Positions 44,901 to 56,350 of a stretch of DNA of 64,000 nt are shown here, piece by piece. The stretch is from Peromyscus leucopus (taxonomy: Eukaryota > Chordata > Mammalia > Rodentia > Cricetidae): NCBI RefSeq assembly GCF_004664715.2, contig NC_051070.1:71180200-71244199 (forward strand). Direction: 5' to 3'. The notes beneath the pieces are model-generated. The model did not search any database, was not told the origin of the DNA, and was given only the letters and a program-made list of their open reading frames with translations. How positions within the stretch are numbered: position 1 is the first letter of the stretch; each line of letters starts with the position of its first letter. The position numbers and the translations under genes are program-made.

Positions 44901-46190
44901 GGATACTCAATTAGATAGTGTCTGAATAGGTGACATATTGCCTCTCCTATGGTAACTTCAAAAAAATACCAATTTCCCAAATAATTAGACCTTTCTTTCC
45001 TCCAGTGTTGGGTATAAGACTTTTCTTTGTCCCTCTGTCTACATGGGTTTTCTGATGGAAGCTTCCAGGAAACATAACTGTCACTTTCTACCTCTGTCCG
45101 TTTCCAGTTCCGCATTTCTAGTTCTTCATTGAATAAGTTTTCATATCCTGAATAATCCGCATTATTTCATTAAGCCATTTATTTGTGGTTTTTTTTTGAT
45201 CAATCAGGATTTCATTTCTGTATACTACTCATTATTTAGGGAGTTTTTCAGTAATTCACAAATTCTTTTACCATCTTCATAGTTATTTGTGATTCAAGTT
45301 CTCCATTTTCTTCTAACTCACTCTCATTGGGAACCTATAGAACATGTTAGGTTTTTGGAGAAAGGACATATTGTTTTGGATTTTATTATTATTCTCTTTT
45401 TCCTATGAGACATTCCATCTAGAGTTAGGCTGTTGATTGTGTCTTTGATATGAGACTTTAGCCCACTGATCCTGAATCCTGAGCTGAAGCTGCAAGGTGA
45501 TGGATTGGAGGGGTTGAGAGGGGGCAGAGCCACACTAGAGCTGGGTCAGTCTTGCTGAGTGAGACCATGGGGACTGAGACCTTGCAGATATGGTTCCTGG
45601 GGGGAAAGATGACAGACTTGTGTGGGGTCTGATTCTCTTATAATGAGTCCAACCCAATGGGCTGGGGCCCTGGTGGAAAAGGTCCTGTGGTATAAGCAGA
45701 AGACACACCAGGAACTTGGAATTACAATTGAAAGAGTTAGCATTCCCAAAAGTGGTCTGCTTGACCTCTTCATGAAGGGTTAGAAAATATATTTATTTAT
45801 GGACATTAATTAGTACTTCTGTTGACACTCATGAACAAATCTGGATGTACTTCAATAGTAAATAATCCTATGAAATTAGTGCTGCACACCCAGATGACTA
45901 GTAAATGTGGGAAGAACATTACAGTCACAGCAGAGAGAATGAAGGGAAGATAGGTTTTAACCAGTGCTTTGGCCACTACAGTAACCTTAAACATATGTTT
46001 TTAAAATAAAATCTCTTAAGTGAGGTTTCCTGTCATTTAAAGAGACACAATTCCATGGCAACTTTCCTGGTCCTCTCCCTCCTTCAATCTTTCCACTCTC
46101 TCTTACTTGCTGCTCCCTGAGCCTTCGATGAAGAAGTTACATTGTAAATGTATCAATTTGGCTGGGCACCTCACTTTTTCTCTGTATCTA
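44901..46190. other. Gene-free spacer
   Basis: About 1.3 kb unassigned; small open frames have no recognisable features. Confidence 0.4.
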
Positions 46191-46194
46191 AATA

Positions 46195-46670
46195 AGACCT
46201 GAAGTAGAGCACCAACAGACTTGCTAACATGGAAATGGGAAATCTCATGAGACACTACCAATTGTGAAACAACTAGAGAAGCTAAGAAGTGCTGGGAGTG
46301 GGAAATAGTCCTCCACAGGAATGAAGCCCCTAATTCGTTACCAAGGCCAAATGACCAGCCCTGAAATTATATACCTATATGTAACACTAAAAAGATTGAT
46401 CAGATTTTATTAATGTATTTGGGCATGTCTGCAGCATGTTCATGTATGTGAGTGGATGTGTGCATGTGTGTGTGTGTCTGTCTGTCTGTGTTTCAGTGTG
46501 TCTGTGTCTGTGTTTGTCTGTTTGTGTAATAATGACAGATAAAAAGAGACCATGATTTTAAGGCAGCAAAGGGACATCCAATAAAGGGGTTTGAGGAAGG
46601 AAACAGAAGGGGGAAGTGGTGTGATTATATTTAGTTTTTAAAAGAAAATAAAAAAAATACAACATAAAAA
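46195..46670 (+). mobile_element. Old L1 (Lx-type) 3'-end fragment
   Basis: AGAGCACCAACAGACTTGCT, AATGGGAAATCTCATGAGAC and AATAGTCCTCCACAGGAATG, then a TGTG-rich stretch (46455-46527) and an A-rich tail near 46640-46670. Confidence 0.55.
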
Positions 46671-47315
46671 ATATCAAATCTCCTATAAAATGTCTCCCAA
46701 GGTCTTACTTTAATTCTCTATGACCTTTCTAGCTTGCTTTGGTTTGAAGTAAAATTTACAATGTGTTCATAATTTCCTGACTCTAGAGCTATTTTATATA
46801 TTTGCACCTCTTTTAATTATACCTGCTTTTACTTTTTGACGTTTCTCCATTGAGATACGTGCATTAGGGCTTGACTCAGCCCTTCTGTTTATAGCTGCTA
46901 AGGAGAGGTTAGTTATGTGAGGTAAGTCCAGGACTCTGAATAGATAGATGCAATTATTAGACAGATGTCCATGAGGCCAGGAAAGTTAAATGTAAGTGTG
47001 GATGGAAAGTTCTTAGAGCACCTTAGTATACCATGGAACTAAGCAGAGAACAGGGAGGAATAAGGAGAAGAGGGAAAGGACAAAGAAGAATCAAGTGACA
47101 TTTGCTTGTTTACCTCCTGACTCATGCAGTCAGTAGATAACTCTGAACTGATTACAGTGAACCATTCACAAGTCTATATGCTAAGAATAAAGCTGCTATG
47201 AAAAGAAGACCTTGACATCTTAAAATTTTTATTCTAATTGGTGAAATTGACAATGAACACACTGACACACAAATGCACTGCGTAGTTCAATTTTATGAGT
47301 CTCAACATCAGAGAG
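46671..47315. other. Gene-free spacer
   Basis: AT-rich; nothing recognised. Confidence 0.4.
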
Positions 47316-47539
47316 ATGAGCAAAGTGCTATAATAGAGTAGGTAGAATAAGGGAGAGTGATGATGGAGCAAGGGGGTATGATAGAGTAAGTGGGAGCTAT
47401 GGCAGTAGGGGAAGGACTGTGGTAGAGATGGAGGAAGGCTGTGTTACTGGAAAAAAGGAGTTATGATATTTTAAAATGAGAGTTATAATGCAGATAGAGG
47501 TGGGATATAATGGAGTATGTGGTGGGCTATGATATCATA

Positions 47540-47762
47540 GGAAGGGCTGTGATAAAGTAACAGGAGGACTATGATAGAGTAACAAGAGGACCATGATAGA
47601 GTAGCATGAGGATTATGATAGAGTAACAGAAGGAATATGATAGAGTAACAGGGGGACTATGATAGAGTAACAGGGCAACTGTGATAGAGTATCAGGAGGA
47701 CCATGATAGAGTAACAGGAGGATCATGAAGAGTAACAGGAGGATTATGACAGAGTAAGGGGC
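47540..47762. repeat. 22-bp minisatellite
   Basis: About ten tandem copies of a 22-bp unit close to GACTATGATAGAGTAACAGG plus AG, most differing by one to three bases. One copy near 47728 has lost two bases. Degenerate copies extend leftward to about 47320. There is no spacer/repeat alternation, so it is not CRISPR-like. Confidence 0.9.
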
Positions 47763-48797
47763 ATGTAACTTTGCATGGGAAGATCAGCAGAATCTGTGGG
47801 TTTCCTCACAGAAGTGACACCTGAGCTGAGACTTAAAGATTGTCAAGAGTCTGGTTTACCAAGTTTTGTACAGAGAGTGTTTCCTATTCAGAAAGTCTAG
47901 GACCACATCTGAGAGGTTCAGCAAGTCAAAAAGAGACCAGCTTTGCTGTAGCAGAGAGCTGGGACTTTCCCCACAAAAAGCTGATATTGACAGTTCAGGC
48001 CTGTACAAATCCTGTTGAACATTGTGTATCACAGCCTGAACTTTGTGTTGCATTCTAGAAAAAAAAAGCATAAAGCCATTTAAACACTTTGGGAGAGTGT
48101 AGACAGCATCTGGTTTATGGTGTGTGTATTTTACATGATAGGATATTAAGTTGTATACTTGCCCTCCCCCAAGCACTGAAACTACTTCTCAGGCTCTTTA
48201 GAGAGCCAAATGCCCTGTAACCACTCGGAGTTCACAAAAGATCCATCCGTGATTCTCAAACTCTTGTGTTTGGGCATCAGCATGATCTTATTAACAAAAA
48301 GGAGAACTTTCTGTGTGCACTGGAAGTCCCCTTCCTCTCTGCGATACTTCCCCCTCCATCTTACTCTTCCTTCTCTACATGAATCCTAGGAATGGGGACA
48401 CTGGAAACTTCTGTCACTCATCCCTCCTTACTTTCAGAAAATATTATACAGAAGCCCCCTTTCCAAGCATGTCCTCTCCCCTGAAAATATAAAATACAGT
48501 GAGCTCTACCAGAGAGCTGTGGAAGAAAATGTAGATGACAGACTTCATCTCCTACAACAAGCAGAGAACTTCCTTCATCACAGGCTTTACTGGGGGATCT
48601 CATGCTCTGCAAAGATTCTTTTGTGTCAGATTTTGCTTTAGTCCCAGTCAAGAGTTGAGTGTGGAAGACTCTACTTCTTGTTCTTCTGCTGTGGCTATTC
48701 CTATGATTTTTGTGCCTAAAGAAATGGAGAGGTAGACAGGATAGAGAAACCAAGGCAATCTCAGAGGCAGATGCTTAGCAGTCAGGCCCCTGTGCTG
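47763..48797. other. 3' flank of the 48.8-kb TRAV6-like segment
   Basis: About 1 kb; short stretches next to the RSS resemble the 3' flank of the 19.4-kb sister copy. No other gene recognised. Confidence 0.4.
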
Positions 48798-48836
48798 AGT
48801 TTATGCTCAGCTCCCACAGTGGTTTCTGCCTCTGTG
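48798..48836 (-). other. 23-RSS of the TRAV6-like segment (48.8 kb), altered heptamer
   Basis: V orientation: heptamer CACAGAG (48836-48830), 23-bp spacer, nonamer GCATAAACT (48806-48798). Position 6 of the heptamer differs from consensus and the nonamer is weak. Confidence 0.88.
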
Positions 48837-49289
48837 TCACCCAGAGCACAGTAGTACACAGCTGAGTCTGACTCTTTGACCATGGCTTTCTGCAAGTGGA
48901 ATGAGGTGAATCCTTTATCATATGTAGCTTCAAAACCTTGGCTGCTTCCCTTGTTGTTGGCTGTCGTGACTTTCAAAAGCAGCTCTGGACCTTCTCCGGG
49001 GTACTGGACATACCAGAAAAGAGTTGGGTACCCTGTGGCTGAATAAGTGCAGTTTATAAATAGGACATTGTCTTCTGAGAGAGTCACATGACCTTGTTTC
49101 TGAGTCACCGAGTCTCCTTGGGTTCTCCCTGGAGGAAGAAGAGGATATCTGTGTCACATTAAGGACAAAGCTCTTAGATGATTAAATATTTTTCTGACAT
49201 CATAGAAGAAAGAGTGCAAATTCTAAGTCATTTCACTTACCAAGCATGAACAGCAGCATCACAGTCACTAAAGCTGAAGATGTGTTCAT
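48837..49289 (-). CDS. Trav6: T-cell receptor alpha variable segment, TRAV6-like (human TRAV9 group)
   Basis: The leader exon (49289-49241) encodes MNTSSALVTVMLLFML with a GGTAAGT donor. The V exon (49128-48837) starts after CTTCCTCCAG and reads GRTQGDSVTQKQGHV. Cys23 is in INCTYSATGY, Trp41 in TLFWYVQYPGEGPELLLK, framework 3 in [20 protein letters not shown] and Cys104 in YYCALG. Splice sites and frame are intact. It pairs with the TRAV5-like segment 2.6 kb upstream, the same order as the 23.3/19.4-kb pair. The weak RSS may lower its use. Otherwise it looks functional. Confidence 0.92.
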
Positions 49290-49407
49290 CTTTAGTGTCA
49301 CCAAAGTAATGTTCTTAAGTCTTCACATGAAGAAATGATGAAATGACATTAAATGATGAACCTAGGAAGCTTATAATTCACAAAGATAATGGTCTTGTGT
49401 CAAGAAA

Positions 49408-49428
49408 CACTTCCCCCTGGTGGACAGA
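49408..49428 (-). promoter_or_regulatory. CTCF-like motif upstream of the TRAV6-like leader (49.3 kb)
   Basis: V-sense strand TCTGTCCACCAGGGGGAAG has a strong CTCF core about 120 bp upstream of the leader ATG. The position and sequence match the 20.2-kb motif of the sister segment. Confidence 0.65.
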
Positions 49429-49735
49429 GACTAAACTATGGTCTTTTGCATACCTCCCAGAAGTCAGAAATGTGCTCTCATTTTGAAATCATTCATAAGG
49501 CACATGTCAAATTTTAAGTGCCCCTTATAAATAGAAAGGATATAAGCAATGGTCATTAATATATTCAATATTGGTATTCTTAGGATTCAACCTGACATGA
49601 AAATTTTATAGTAGAGCAACTGATGGGTTCTCTGTTTTGGTTTTTACCATAGGATAAATTAAAGACAAGAAGTCGATTTTACCAGTTCATATTCACTGAT
49701 TTGAATTTGTATCAAGATACTATGTGAGCCTAAAG

Positions 49736-49945
49736 TGATAGCTCAGCACTTGGAAGCACTTGTTGCTCTTGCAGAAGCCCCAGGTTTGATTCTCACAACA
49801 TACATAGTGTTCTCAACCATCTGTAACTCCAGTTTCCGGGAAACTGACTCTCTCTTCTGATCTCCATGAGCACCAGGCACACACATAGTACCTAAACACA
49901 AAAGCAGGTAAAACATCCATAAGCATAAAATAAAATAAATCTTTA
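49736..49945 (+). mobile_element. B2 SINE
   Basis: GTGATAGCTCAGCACTTGGA, TGCTCTTGCAGAAGCCCCAG, CATCTGTAACTCCAGTTTCC and an end with AAAATAAAATAAATC. Moderately diverged. Confidence 0.8.
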
Positions 49946-51364
49946 CATTTTCTTTCAGTTATAATAAAATGGAGTAATTTCAAACTGGCCCGGGGAATGT
50001 GTAATCATTAAAATCTGTGCTTTTTACCTTCAAGAAATTTGAAATAATGGGTTTATGTTGCCCATTTACTTAGAAGGTCGTTGGTGTCTTGAAACAAGGT
50101 TTGAAGATTAACGTACAGGAGAGCCACAACAAAGGAAGCAGTTGTGGCTGGCATGCAGGACTCCCATGTTGTGCCATGCTCTATATCAAATGTAGGCCAT
50201 GACTATTTTCTTAACTCTTCAGTAAATGCCATTGTGACCAGTGGTGCATGTTTTCAGGAAGCACAAAGCTAACTATCATTTGGAATTGGGGTGATATTTA
50301 TGATTCTTCCTTGTGGACCTGACAAGGGCATTTCAAGCAGCCAGCTCACATAAGTGTCTTCAGAAAAGCTCCTTCTTTCAACTGTTAAAGCTTCTACTCA
50401 TGAATCTAGCTTTCATAGCTGTCATGTTTCTCTGGTAGCTCACTCTGTCCTTTAATTTGGTCTTCGTAATATTTTATCATTGACACAATTTGTCATCTCA
50501 CAAAGCTATTTTTTCTCACCTCTGTCCACATCACATCTGTTTCCTAATTCTTGTTGTTTTTAACTTATAAATGTATTGTAAATGCCAGCTTTTGGCTCAG
50601 AACCTTTGTCTCTTACAGTTCAAGGTAATGAATGTTGAGCCCATCTGGATTATCCTCACTTACAACTTCTGAAGTTGCTTCAGAATGTGTTGTTCATACT
50701 CTTTTCCTATATAAGATGTAGAATCATTTATTAAAGCAATATTTTTTCTTTCTTTTTTTATTTTTACAATTTCACAGCCTTAGACTGTTGCACAGATTGA
50801 CGCACTGCATATGTACCTCTTCCTACAAAGCAGGCCTCAATCCCAGGAGAAAGTAGGTGGTCACCCCTACAAATCGTCAGGTCACCACTGCACCAGTGGG
50901 CACGCCTTGCTTGTCAGGTTTGTCATTTAGAGCACTGGGGCCACAGCACACAGCATGATTTTGAAACAGAGTGTCACCAACTCCTGTAAGAATCTGTTAT
51001 ACAGAGCTTTTGGATTGCCATACACATGGACATGCTAGAATCAGCTCACACAGAAAAGAGATGAAAGCTTATCCTTTATTCAGATGTTGCTCTCTCAACC
51101 TACTCCTTAAACAATTCATTTTCCACTGTTTATTTAAACCAAGATACCACAGTGAACAATACACCTCTAACATACACAATCAATGTGAATTTTAAAAAAA
51201 TTAAGCATCAATCAACAATATAATCTAAACTTCCTTGGTCATTTTGACCTATTCGTATGTATTTTTAATATCTGTATGTTAGTTTCTACTCTCAAACAAT
51301 GTTACAAATGTTGTCCTAGAATGTCTGACATGGCAAAAAGGGTGCCACTCCAGTCTTGGTGTCA
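49946..51364. other. Spacer between TRAV6-like and TRAV5-like segments
   Basis: About 1.4 kb of AT-rich sequence. No additional V segment or named repeat recognised. Confidence 0.4.
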
Positions 51365-51403
51365 GGTTTTAAGACAGGCTGCAGGTGTCTGGGGAGCAGT
51401 GTG
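51365..51403 (-). other. 23-RSS of the TRAV5-like segment (51.4 kb)
   Basis: V orientation: heptamer CACACTG (51403-51397), 23-bp spacer, nonamer CTTAAAACC (51373-51365). It carries the same heptamer variant as the other TRAV5-like copy. Confidence 0.88.
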
Positions 51404-51908
51404 TATCTGCTGTACAGAAGTAGATGGCTGAATCTGCAGGCTGAGTGGCTGTGATGTGCAGGGAAAGGTGTTTGGCTTTCTTATCCAATACAAGGGTGAG
51501 TCTTTGGTTCTGCTTTCTTTCTGAATTTGACCGGATGTCAATGATGAACTGAGGATGCTTCCCAGGCTCTTGCTTATACCAAGGGAAGTAGACGGAGAGA
51601 CTGTCTGTGTAAGTGCAGTTGATGGCAGCGCTGGATCCCTCCTGGACACTCAGGGTGGAAGGATGCTGCTCCACCTTCTCACCTCTGCTCTCCCCTATGC
51701 AGAAAGATATGGAGAGAAAGGAGAAAAGTTATCAAGTCCTTTTTCTTCCTCATCTTTTTTCTGTAGTAAATAGAGAAAACCCAAATGAACTATTTTTTCT
51801 GAGCATCCACAGAACTCCCACTAACATACCCAGTCATCTCACAATCCTCAACTCACAGTACATCTGCAGCCAGAGGAAAATGAATAAAGCATAAACAGCT
51901 GTCTTCAT
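51404..51908 (-). CDS. Trav5: T-cell receptor alpha variable segment, TRAV5-like (human TRAV13 group)
   Basis: The leader exon (51908-51857) encodes MKTAVYALFIFLWLQMY with a T|GTGAGT donor. The V exon (51694-51404) follows CTGCATAG and splices to WESRGEKVEQHPSTLSVQ. Cys23 is in INCTYTD, Trp41 in YFPWYKQEPGK, CDR2 region IDIRSNSE, framework 3 KAKHLSLHITATQPADSAIY and Cys104 in FCTAD. This is the most canonical TRAV5 member here. The conserved upstream block and the CTCF-like motif match the 23.3-kb copy. Intact frame; likely functional despite the non-consensus heptamer. Confidence 0.93.
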
Positions 51909-52089
51909 TGTGCTTCCTACTCGGATCAGTTGTAGGTGCTCGGTCTCTAGCCAGCTGAGCATCTTGAAAGTTCCAATTGGCCTTTTGTTGTTATAACAAC
52001 CATCCATGCTGAATTATTTGCCCAGCCAATAAGAAAAAGCCTGTTCATTTAAAATTCACTGATGTCCTTTTGGTGCATCAGCTGAGGTG

Positions 52090-52109
52090 CACTGCCACCC
52101 TGTGGTCAG
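52090..52109 (-). promoter_or_regulatory. CTCF-like motif upstream of the TRAV5-like leader (51.9 kb)
   Basis: V-sense strand CTGACCACAGGGTGGCAGTG fits the CTCF core; about 180 bp upstream of the leader ATG and forward relative to V transcription. Confidence 0.6.
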
Positions 52110-52199
52110 ACTTCAAACTGCAGAAATCTAGTTCGTTTTTCACTTATTTTAGTAAAGATTCTGCCCACCTCTGCCATCCTTACTCTTCCAACCTAGATG

Positions 52200-52930
52200 T
52201 GATCATACAGACTGTGCATCTACTCAACTAGACGAGAGCACTAGCTCTGTACTCACCCATGTGAGGACCACATTGTTGGACCTGGCTGTGTCATATAACC
52301 TGTGAATCAGTCTAACCTGGAGAGTGCTCCAGATCCCCAATATGCCACTCAATCTTCACATTCCCAGGCCTAGCTATGGTTACACCATCTGTGCACCAGC
52401 CCAGCCAGTTGAGTGTTTCAGATCCCATCCACTCACATCTTCCCCACACTCTGAGATATCCTACTTTGTGTACTGCAGCCTTCATACCAACCTAGAGTGG
52501 TAAGTTGCCCAGAACCTCTGCATGCCATTCCCACATTCCCAGGAAAAGCTGGACTTGAACAGCTTTTGCACCAGCACATAGACATAGACCTGAGGCATAG
52601 TCACACATTTTCTTGATAACAGATGAATTAGAATCATTCTCATCCCCGCCATCAATAATGGGTATCTCTATCTGAAGGACTGACCTACCAACCCTTCAAA
52701 CTTCATCTGAAACCAACCTGATCTGAGCAATAGCAAAAACAGAAACCAAATTCTACTCAACAGAGGCAGGCTACAATATCAGACACAACGAAAGAAGTCT
52801 TCATTCCTACATCATACCACAAACACACATGCATTATTAAAGGCCAAGACAACCCGAACTCCCACAAAACCCACCATTTCTATAGAAATGTTCTCCAATA
52901 GCAATGGCCTAGATGAACCTCAGGACAGTA
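52200..52930 (+). mobile_element. Probable L1 5'-region-like repeat, degraded
   Basis: Recurring half-similar blocks (CCTGTGAATCAGTCTAACCT, CTGTGCACCAGCCCAGCCAG, CTTTTGCACCAGCACATAG) are followed by ACCATTTCTATAGAAATGTT and CTCCAATAGCAATGGCC, which recall the leader region before L1 ORF1. Assignment is tentative. Confidence 0.35.
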
Positions 52931-53194
52931 AACAGGGACTAATAAGGTATGGGGAAAAGGAGCTGTAGAAAGAACAAGACACAGTTTCTATGAAGTGGAA
53001 ATGGGAAGTGTGAAGGGGCTTTAAGTGGGGAGTGAGGACAGAGATCAGTGTAGGGGGAGAGGGAGAGAGGATGAATAAATAACACTCCGGGTGTTTGAAA
53101 AAGTCACAGGCAATCATTATTTTTTATTTACCCCCAAATTATATGTAATATATATAAGTGCATGTGTATACATAAATAAATAATCAAAATGATG

Positions 53195-53770
53195 TTATGC
53201 CACTTGGAGTGATAATGCTCCCCTAAAGCCATAGACTGTTCAGCATAACACCTGGCATGAGAAACCTCATTTCAAGTGTGCAGTCATGACGGCTCAAGAC
53301 AGGACTCCCAAAGCAACATAGACTATTGCTATTGTCTTTAGTTGACTCAAAGATTTGAGGATAAGTCCCCATTCCTAAAGATATTACACACTTTTGACAT
53401 AGGACTTGGAAGAATGGGCTACAACTGACCTAGGAGTCTATTGCCTGAGGACTCTCATAGTATCCAGAGATTTTCCAAAACCAGCCAAGGAAAAAGGCAG
53501 TCAATAGTCCTACCCAGCTGTAATACCTAAGAGCCACAACAATGACTAGCATCCAAATCTTTAATAGTGTCACTTCTGTCTTGGAGGTAACCAACAACCA
53601 TTGAACTGGAATTATAGCTCACTCAGTAGGAGGGAATTCACACCTGGTACTGTCAACATCACCAACTACTCATGACTAGAGAGGTCAGGAACTCTAAAAG
53701 AGAACTACCCACTGCCATTTTCCTAAACTAGTGTAATCCCTAACTGCATTCTAAATGCTTATCCTCACGG
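53195..53770 (+). mobile_element. Old L1 (Lx-type) 3' UTR fragment
   Basis: GGAGTGATAATGCTCCCC, CACCTGGCATGAGAAACC-like order, ACAACCATTGAACTGGAATT and CATGACTAGAGAGGTCAGGA, the same order as the copies at 14.5 and 24.6 kb. Confidence 0.6.
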
Positions 53771-53774
53771 CCAC

Positions 53775-54420
53775 AGATGCTGTGGAACATTATTTTAACT
53801 ATGTAAAGATGTGTTACATTTGCTTATGCTACAGGATATTACTTTAACTACGTGAAAGTGTATTACATTTGTTTCTGCTGTCTTAGTTAATGATGTAAAT
53901 ATGTGTTACATTTATTTATGCTGCATTTGTTTAATTATGTAAAAATGTGTTGCTGTTTCACCTTGCATGCCTAAGATACCTGATTGGTCTAAAAAAAAAA
54001 CTTGAATGGCAAAGAGCTAGGCAGGAGAGAGATGGGGATTGCTGGCAGGCAGAGGGAAAATGGAGGGGAACAAATCTAGGTTTGTGAGAAAGAAAAAAAT
54101 GAAGAGAAAGAGGAAGAAAGAGAGGAACATGCCCAGGACCAGAAGCCAGGCAGCTGCCAGCCATGGAGACAACAGGAAAGTAAGATACACAGAAGGAAGG
54201 GGGGGTGTAAAAACCCATGAGGCAAAATGTACATAAAGAGAAACAGGTTAATTTATAAGAACTAGCAAGAAACAAGCCTAAGCTAAGGCTGAGCATTCAT
54301 AATTAATAATAAGTCTCCTTATCATGATTTTGGGGCTGGCGGGCAAAGAGAGTCTGCTGCAGTTGGGTGCCTATGACAGCTGAAGCATGTACAGCACAAG
54401 CCCTAGAGAGAGCATTGCAG
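53775..54420 (+). mobile_element. Cricetid-type LTR-like repeat
   Basis: Internal subrepeats of the form AAAGATGTGTTACATTTG, CTTATGCT occur three to four times (53800-53950), followed by CACCTTGCATGCCTAAGATA, CTGATTGGTCTAA, a purine-rich stretch, and GGCTGAGCATTCATAATTAA. From general knowledge this layout is typical of hamster and deer-mouse genomes. No coding part. Confidence 0.55.
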
Positions 54421-54957
54421 AAAGGCTGGTCCAGTTTAGAATACATTGACATAGCATCAAGGTAGGGTGCAATAGAACCATTTCTGCATTACCTCTGGGC
54501 TTTCACTGACTTTTGGAGGAGCTGATAAGCTCTATCTCATTGAATAAAGTTAAAACTTGCTATGAAATCTAGGCTGGCCCTAAGCTTATGAACTTTCTGC
54601 TTCAACGTCCAACACGAACACTTTTGTGTGCATGCTTTTGTTGTAGTTGTTATGCTTTAGCAAGTTTTGTCTCTGAAGGAAGGTTGTTTTGCCTTTTTTT
54701 TTTTTGAGGATTATTTGAACAAAGTATTGGGCAAATAGAGGGATGGGGAGGATCTGGGAGGACTTAAAGTATGGAAAAGAATATAATCAAAACATATTGT
54801 ATAAAAAGTTCAAAAATGATAAAATTGTAATTAAAAAATACTGACATTGCTCTGTTAGTGTATCTTGGGTTTTGGTGCAATGATTTATTATATCCTGTGA
54901 CTTTTCTGACTTTACCTTGTATAATTTCACTCACTAGTGTTTAAAATATCATTCTTT
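54421..54957. other. Gene-free spacer
   Basis: Unassigned; nothing recognised. Confidence 0.4.
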
Positions 54958-54967
54958 TAGCAACTTC

Positions 54968-55164
54968 TTTTTTTTTCTTTCTTTCTTTCTTTCTTTTTTT
55001 TTTTTTTTTTTTTGGTTTTTCAAGACAGGGTTTCTCTGTGTAGCTTTGTGCCTCTTTTCCTGGGACTCACTTGGTAGTCCAGGCTGGTCTGGAACTCACA
55101 GAGATCCACCTGGTTCTGCTTCCCGAGTGCTGGGATTAAAGGCGTGTGCCACCACCGCCCGGCT
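54968..55164 (-). mobile_element. B1 SINE with target-site duplication
   Basis: Poly-T/TTTC tract, then CAAGACAGGGTTTCTCTGTG, CTTTTCCTGGGACTCACTTG, GGGATTAAAGGCGTGTGCCA and CCACCGCCCGGC: a well-preserved reversed B1 of cricetid type. It is flanked by TAGCAACTTC (54958-54967) and TAGCAACTTC (55164-55173). Confidence 0.93.
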
Positions 55165-55524
55165 AGCAACTTCCTTTTCAAGGTGTATAATTGGATGATG
55201 TCAGGTCCTCCTCAGAAATGTAAAACTCCAAATGAACATGTGACAGTTTCTGAATTTGGAAATGACAAAGCTGACACTTGAGCTCTTGTGGCAATAGCAG
55301 CAAACACATCTAGTCAACAGTTGAAGACACGGGCTTTATTAAATCTAGGTTTGATGATTGTAGTAGAGCAATGTTTCTGAAATGGTTTAAGTACTCATAC
55401 AAATTAATATTGTGTAAGTCTTCTTTTATTATAAACATAGACTTATATATTAATGATTTAATACTTTCTCAGACATTTTTTTTGTAAGTTGAGATCTGAT
55501 AAGGTGAAGATGACTTCATTATTT

Positions 55525-55912
55525 GTATCTTAGTTACTGTTTATTAATATAAAGAGACACCATGACCAAGCAACTTATAAAAGAAATTTAATTTAGGGCT
55601 TGCTTAAAGTTTCAGAGGGTAAATCCACTATTATCATGGCTGGGAGCATGGCAGCAGGCCGGCATGGTCCTGAAGAAATAGCTGAGAGATTTTCAATCCT
55701 GAGGAGTAGACAGCAGGCAGAGAAAAAGACACTGGGCCAGGTATAAGCTTTTTAACCTCAAGTCCACTTCCAGTGACACACCTCCTCCATCCAACACTTC
55801 CTCTAACAAGACCACACCTCCTAATGCTTTCCAAATAGTTCATCAACTGAGGACAAAGCATGTAAGTATATGAGCTTATGGGGGAATTTTTCACTCAAAC
55901 CAAATATAATTC
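55525..55912 (-). mobile_element. Family A LTR-like repeat
   Basis: TATCTTAGTTACTGTTTATT, GACACCATGACCAAGCAACT, GGAGCATGGCAGCAGGCC, CAAGACCACACCTCCTAATG in order, reversed relative to the copy at 7855. Confidence 0.7.
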
Positions 55913-56004
55913 AGATGCAATTGAGACTCCTTGTTGATGCATTTTATCACTGAATGTTCAATTATAAGGAAAATTAATTTATATGAACTCAAAGCAGTTG
56001 GAAT

Positions 56005-56350
56005 AGCACACACAAACCTACACAAGCTCAGCTACACAAAATTCCAGCATGGCGTATGAGTACAAAGTCCCATCCTTAATTAAGGAGATATTGGCATCTG
56101 ATAGCAACTAGGAAAGTGAGAATCTGTTTTCTTTAAGGGTATGTCCCCGGTAGGTCAACCATACTCCTGGGAAGATCACACATCCAAGAAACCACAAACT
56201 GTACTTAAAAGTTTTGTTTTTTCCAGAAACAAAGAAAGAAAAGCTGGAAAGTAAAGAGGAGAGGTGGGACTGGTAGAACCTGGTGGAGATCAAAGTGAAT
56301 ATGATCAAAGTACATTATATGAAATTCTCAAAAACGCTAGTAAAATCCCA
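56005..56350 (+). mobile_element. Old L1 (Lx-type) 3'-end fragment
   Basis: ATTCCAGCATGGCGTATGAG, CAAAGTCCCATCCTTAATTA, GGAGATATTGGCATCTGATA and GGTAGGTCAACCATACTCCT, ending ATTATATGAAATTCTCAAAA. The best-preserved Lx 3' end in the window. Confidence 0.7.

Noticed and set aside
47320..47762. Possible CRISPR-like array
   Set aside because: Units are contiguous 22-mers without unique spacers, in a mammalian genome; it is a minisatellite.
48418..48753. Open frame of about 110 residues on the minus strand 3' of a V segment
   Set aside because: No V-domain residues, splice signals or recognisable family; treated as chance.
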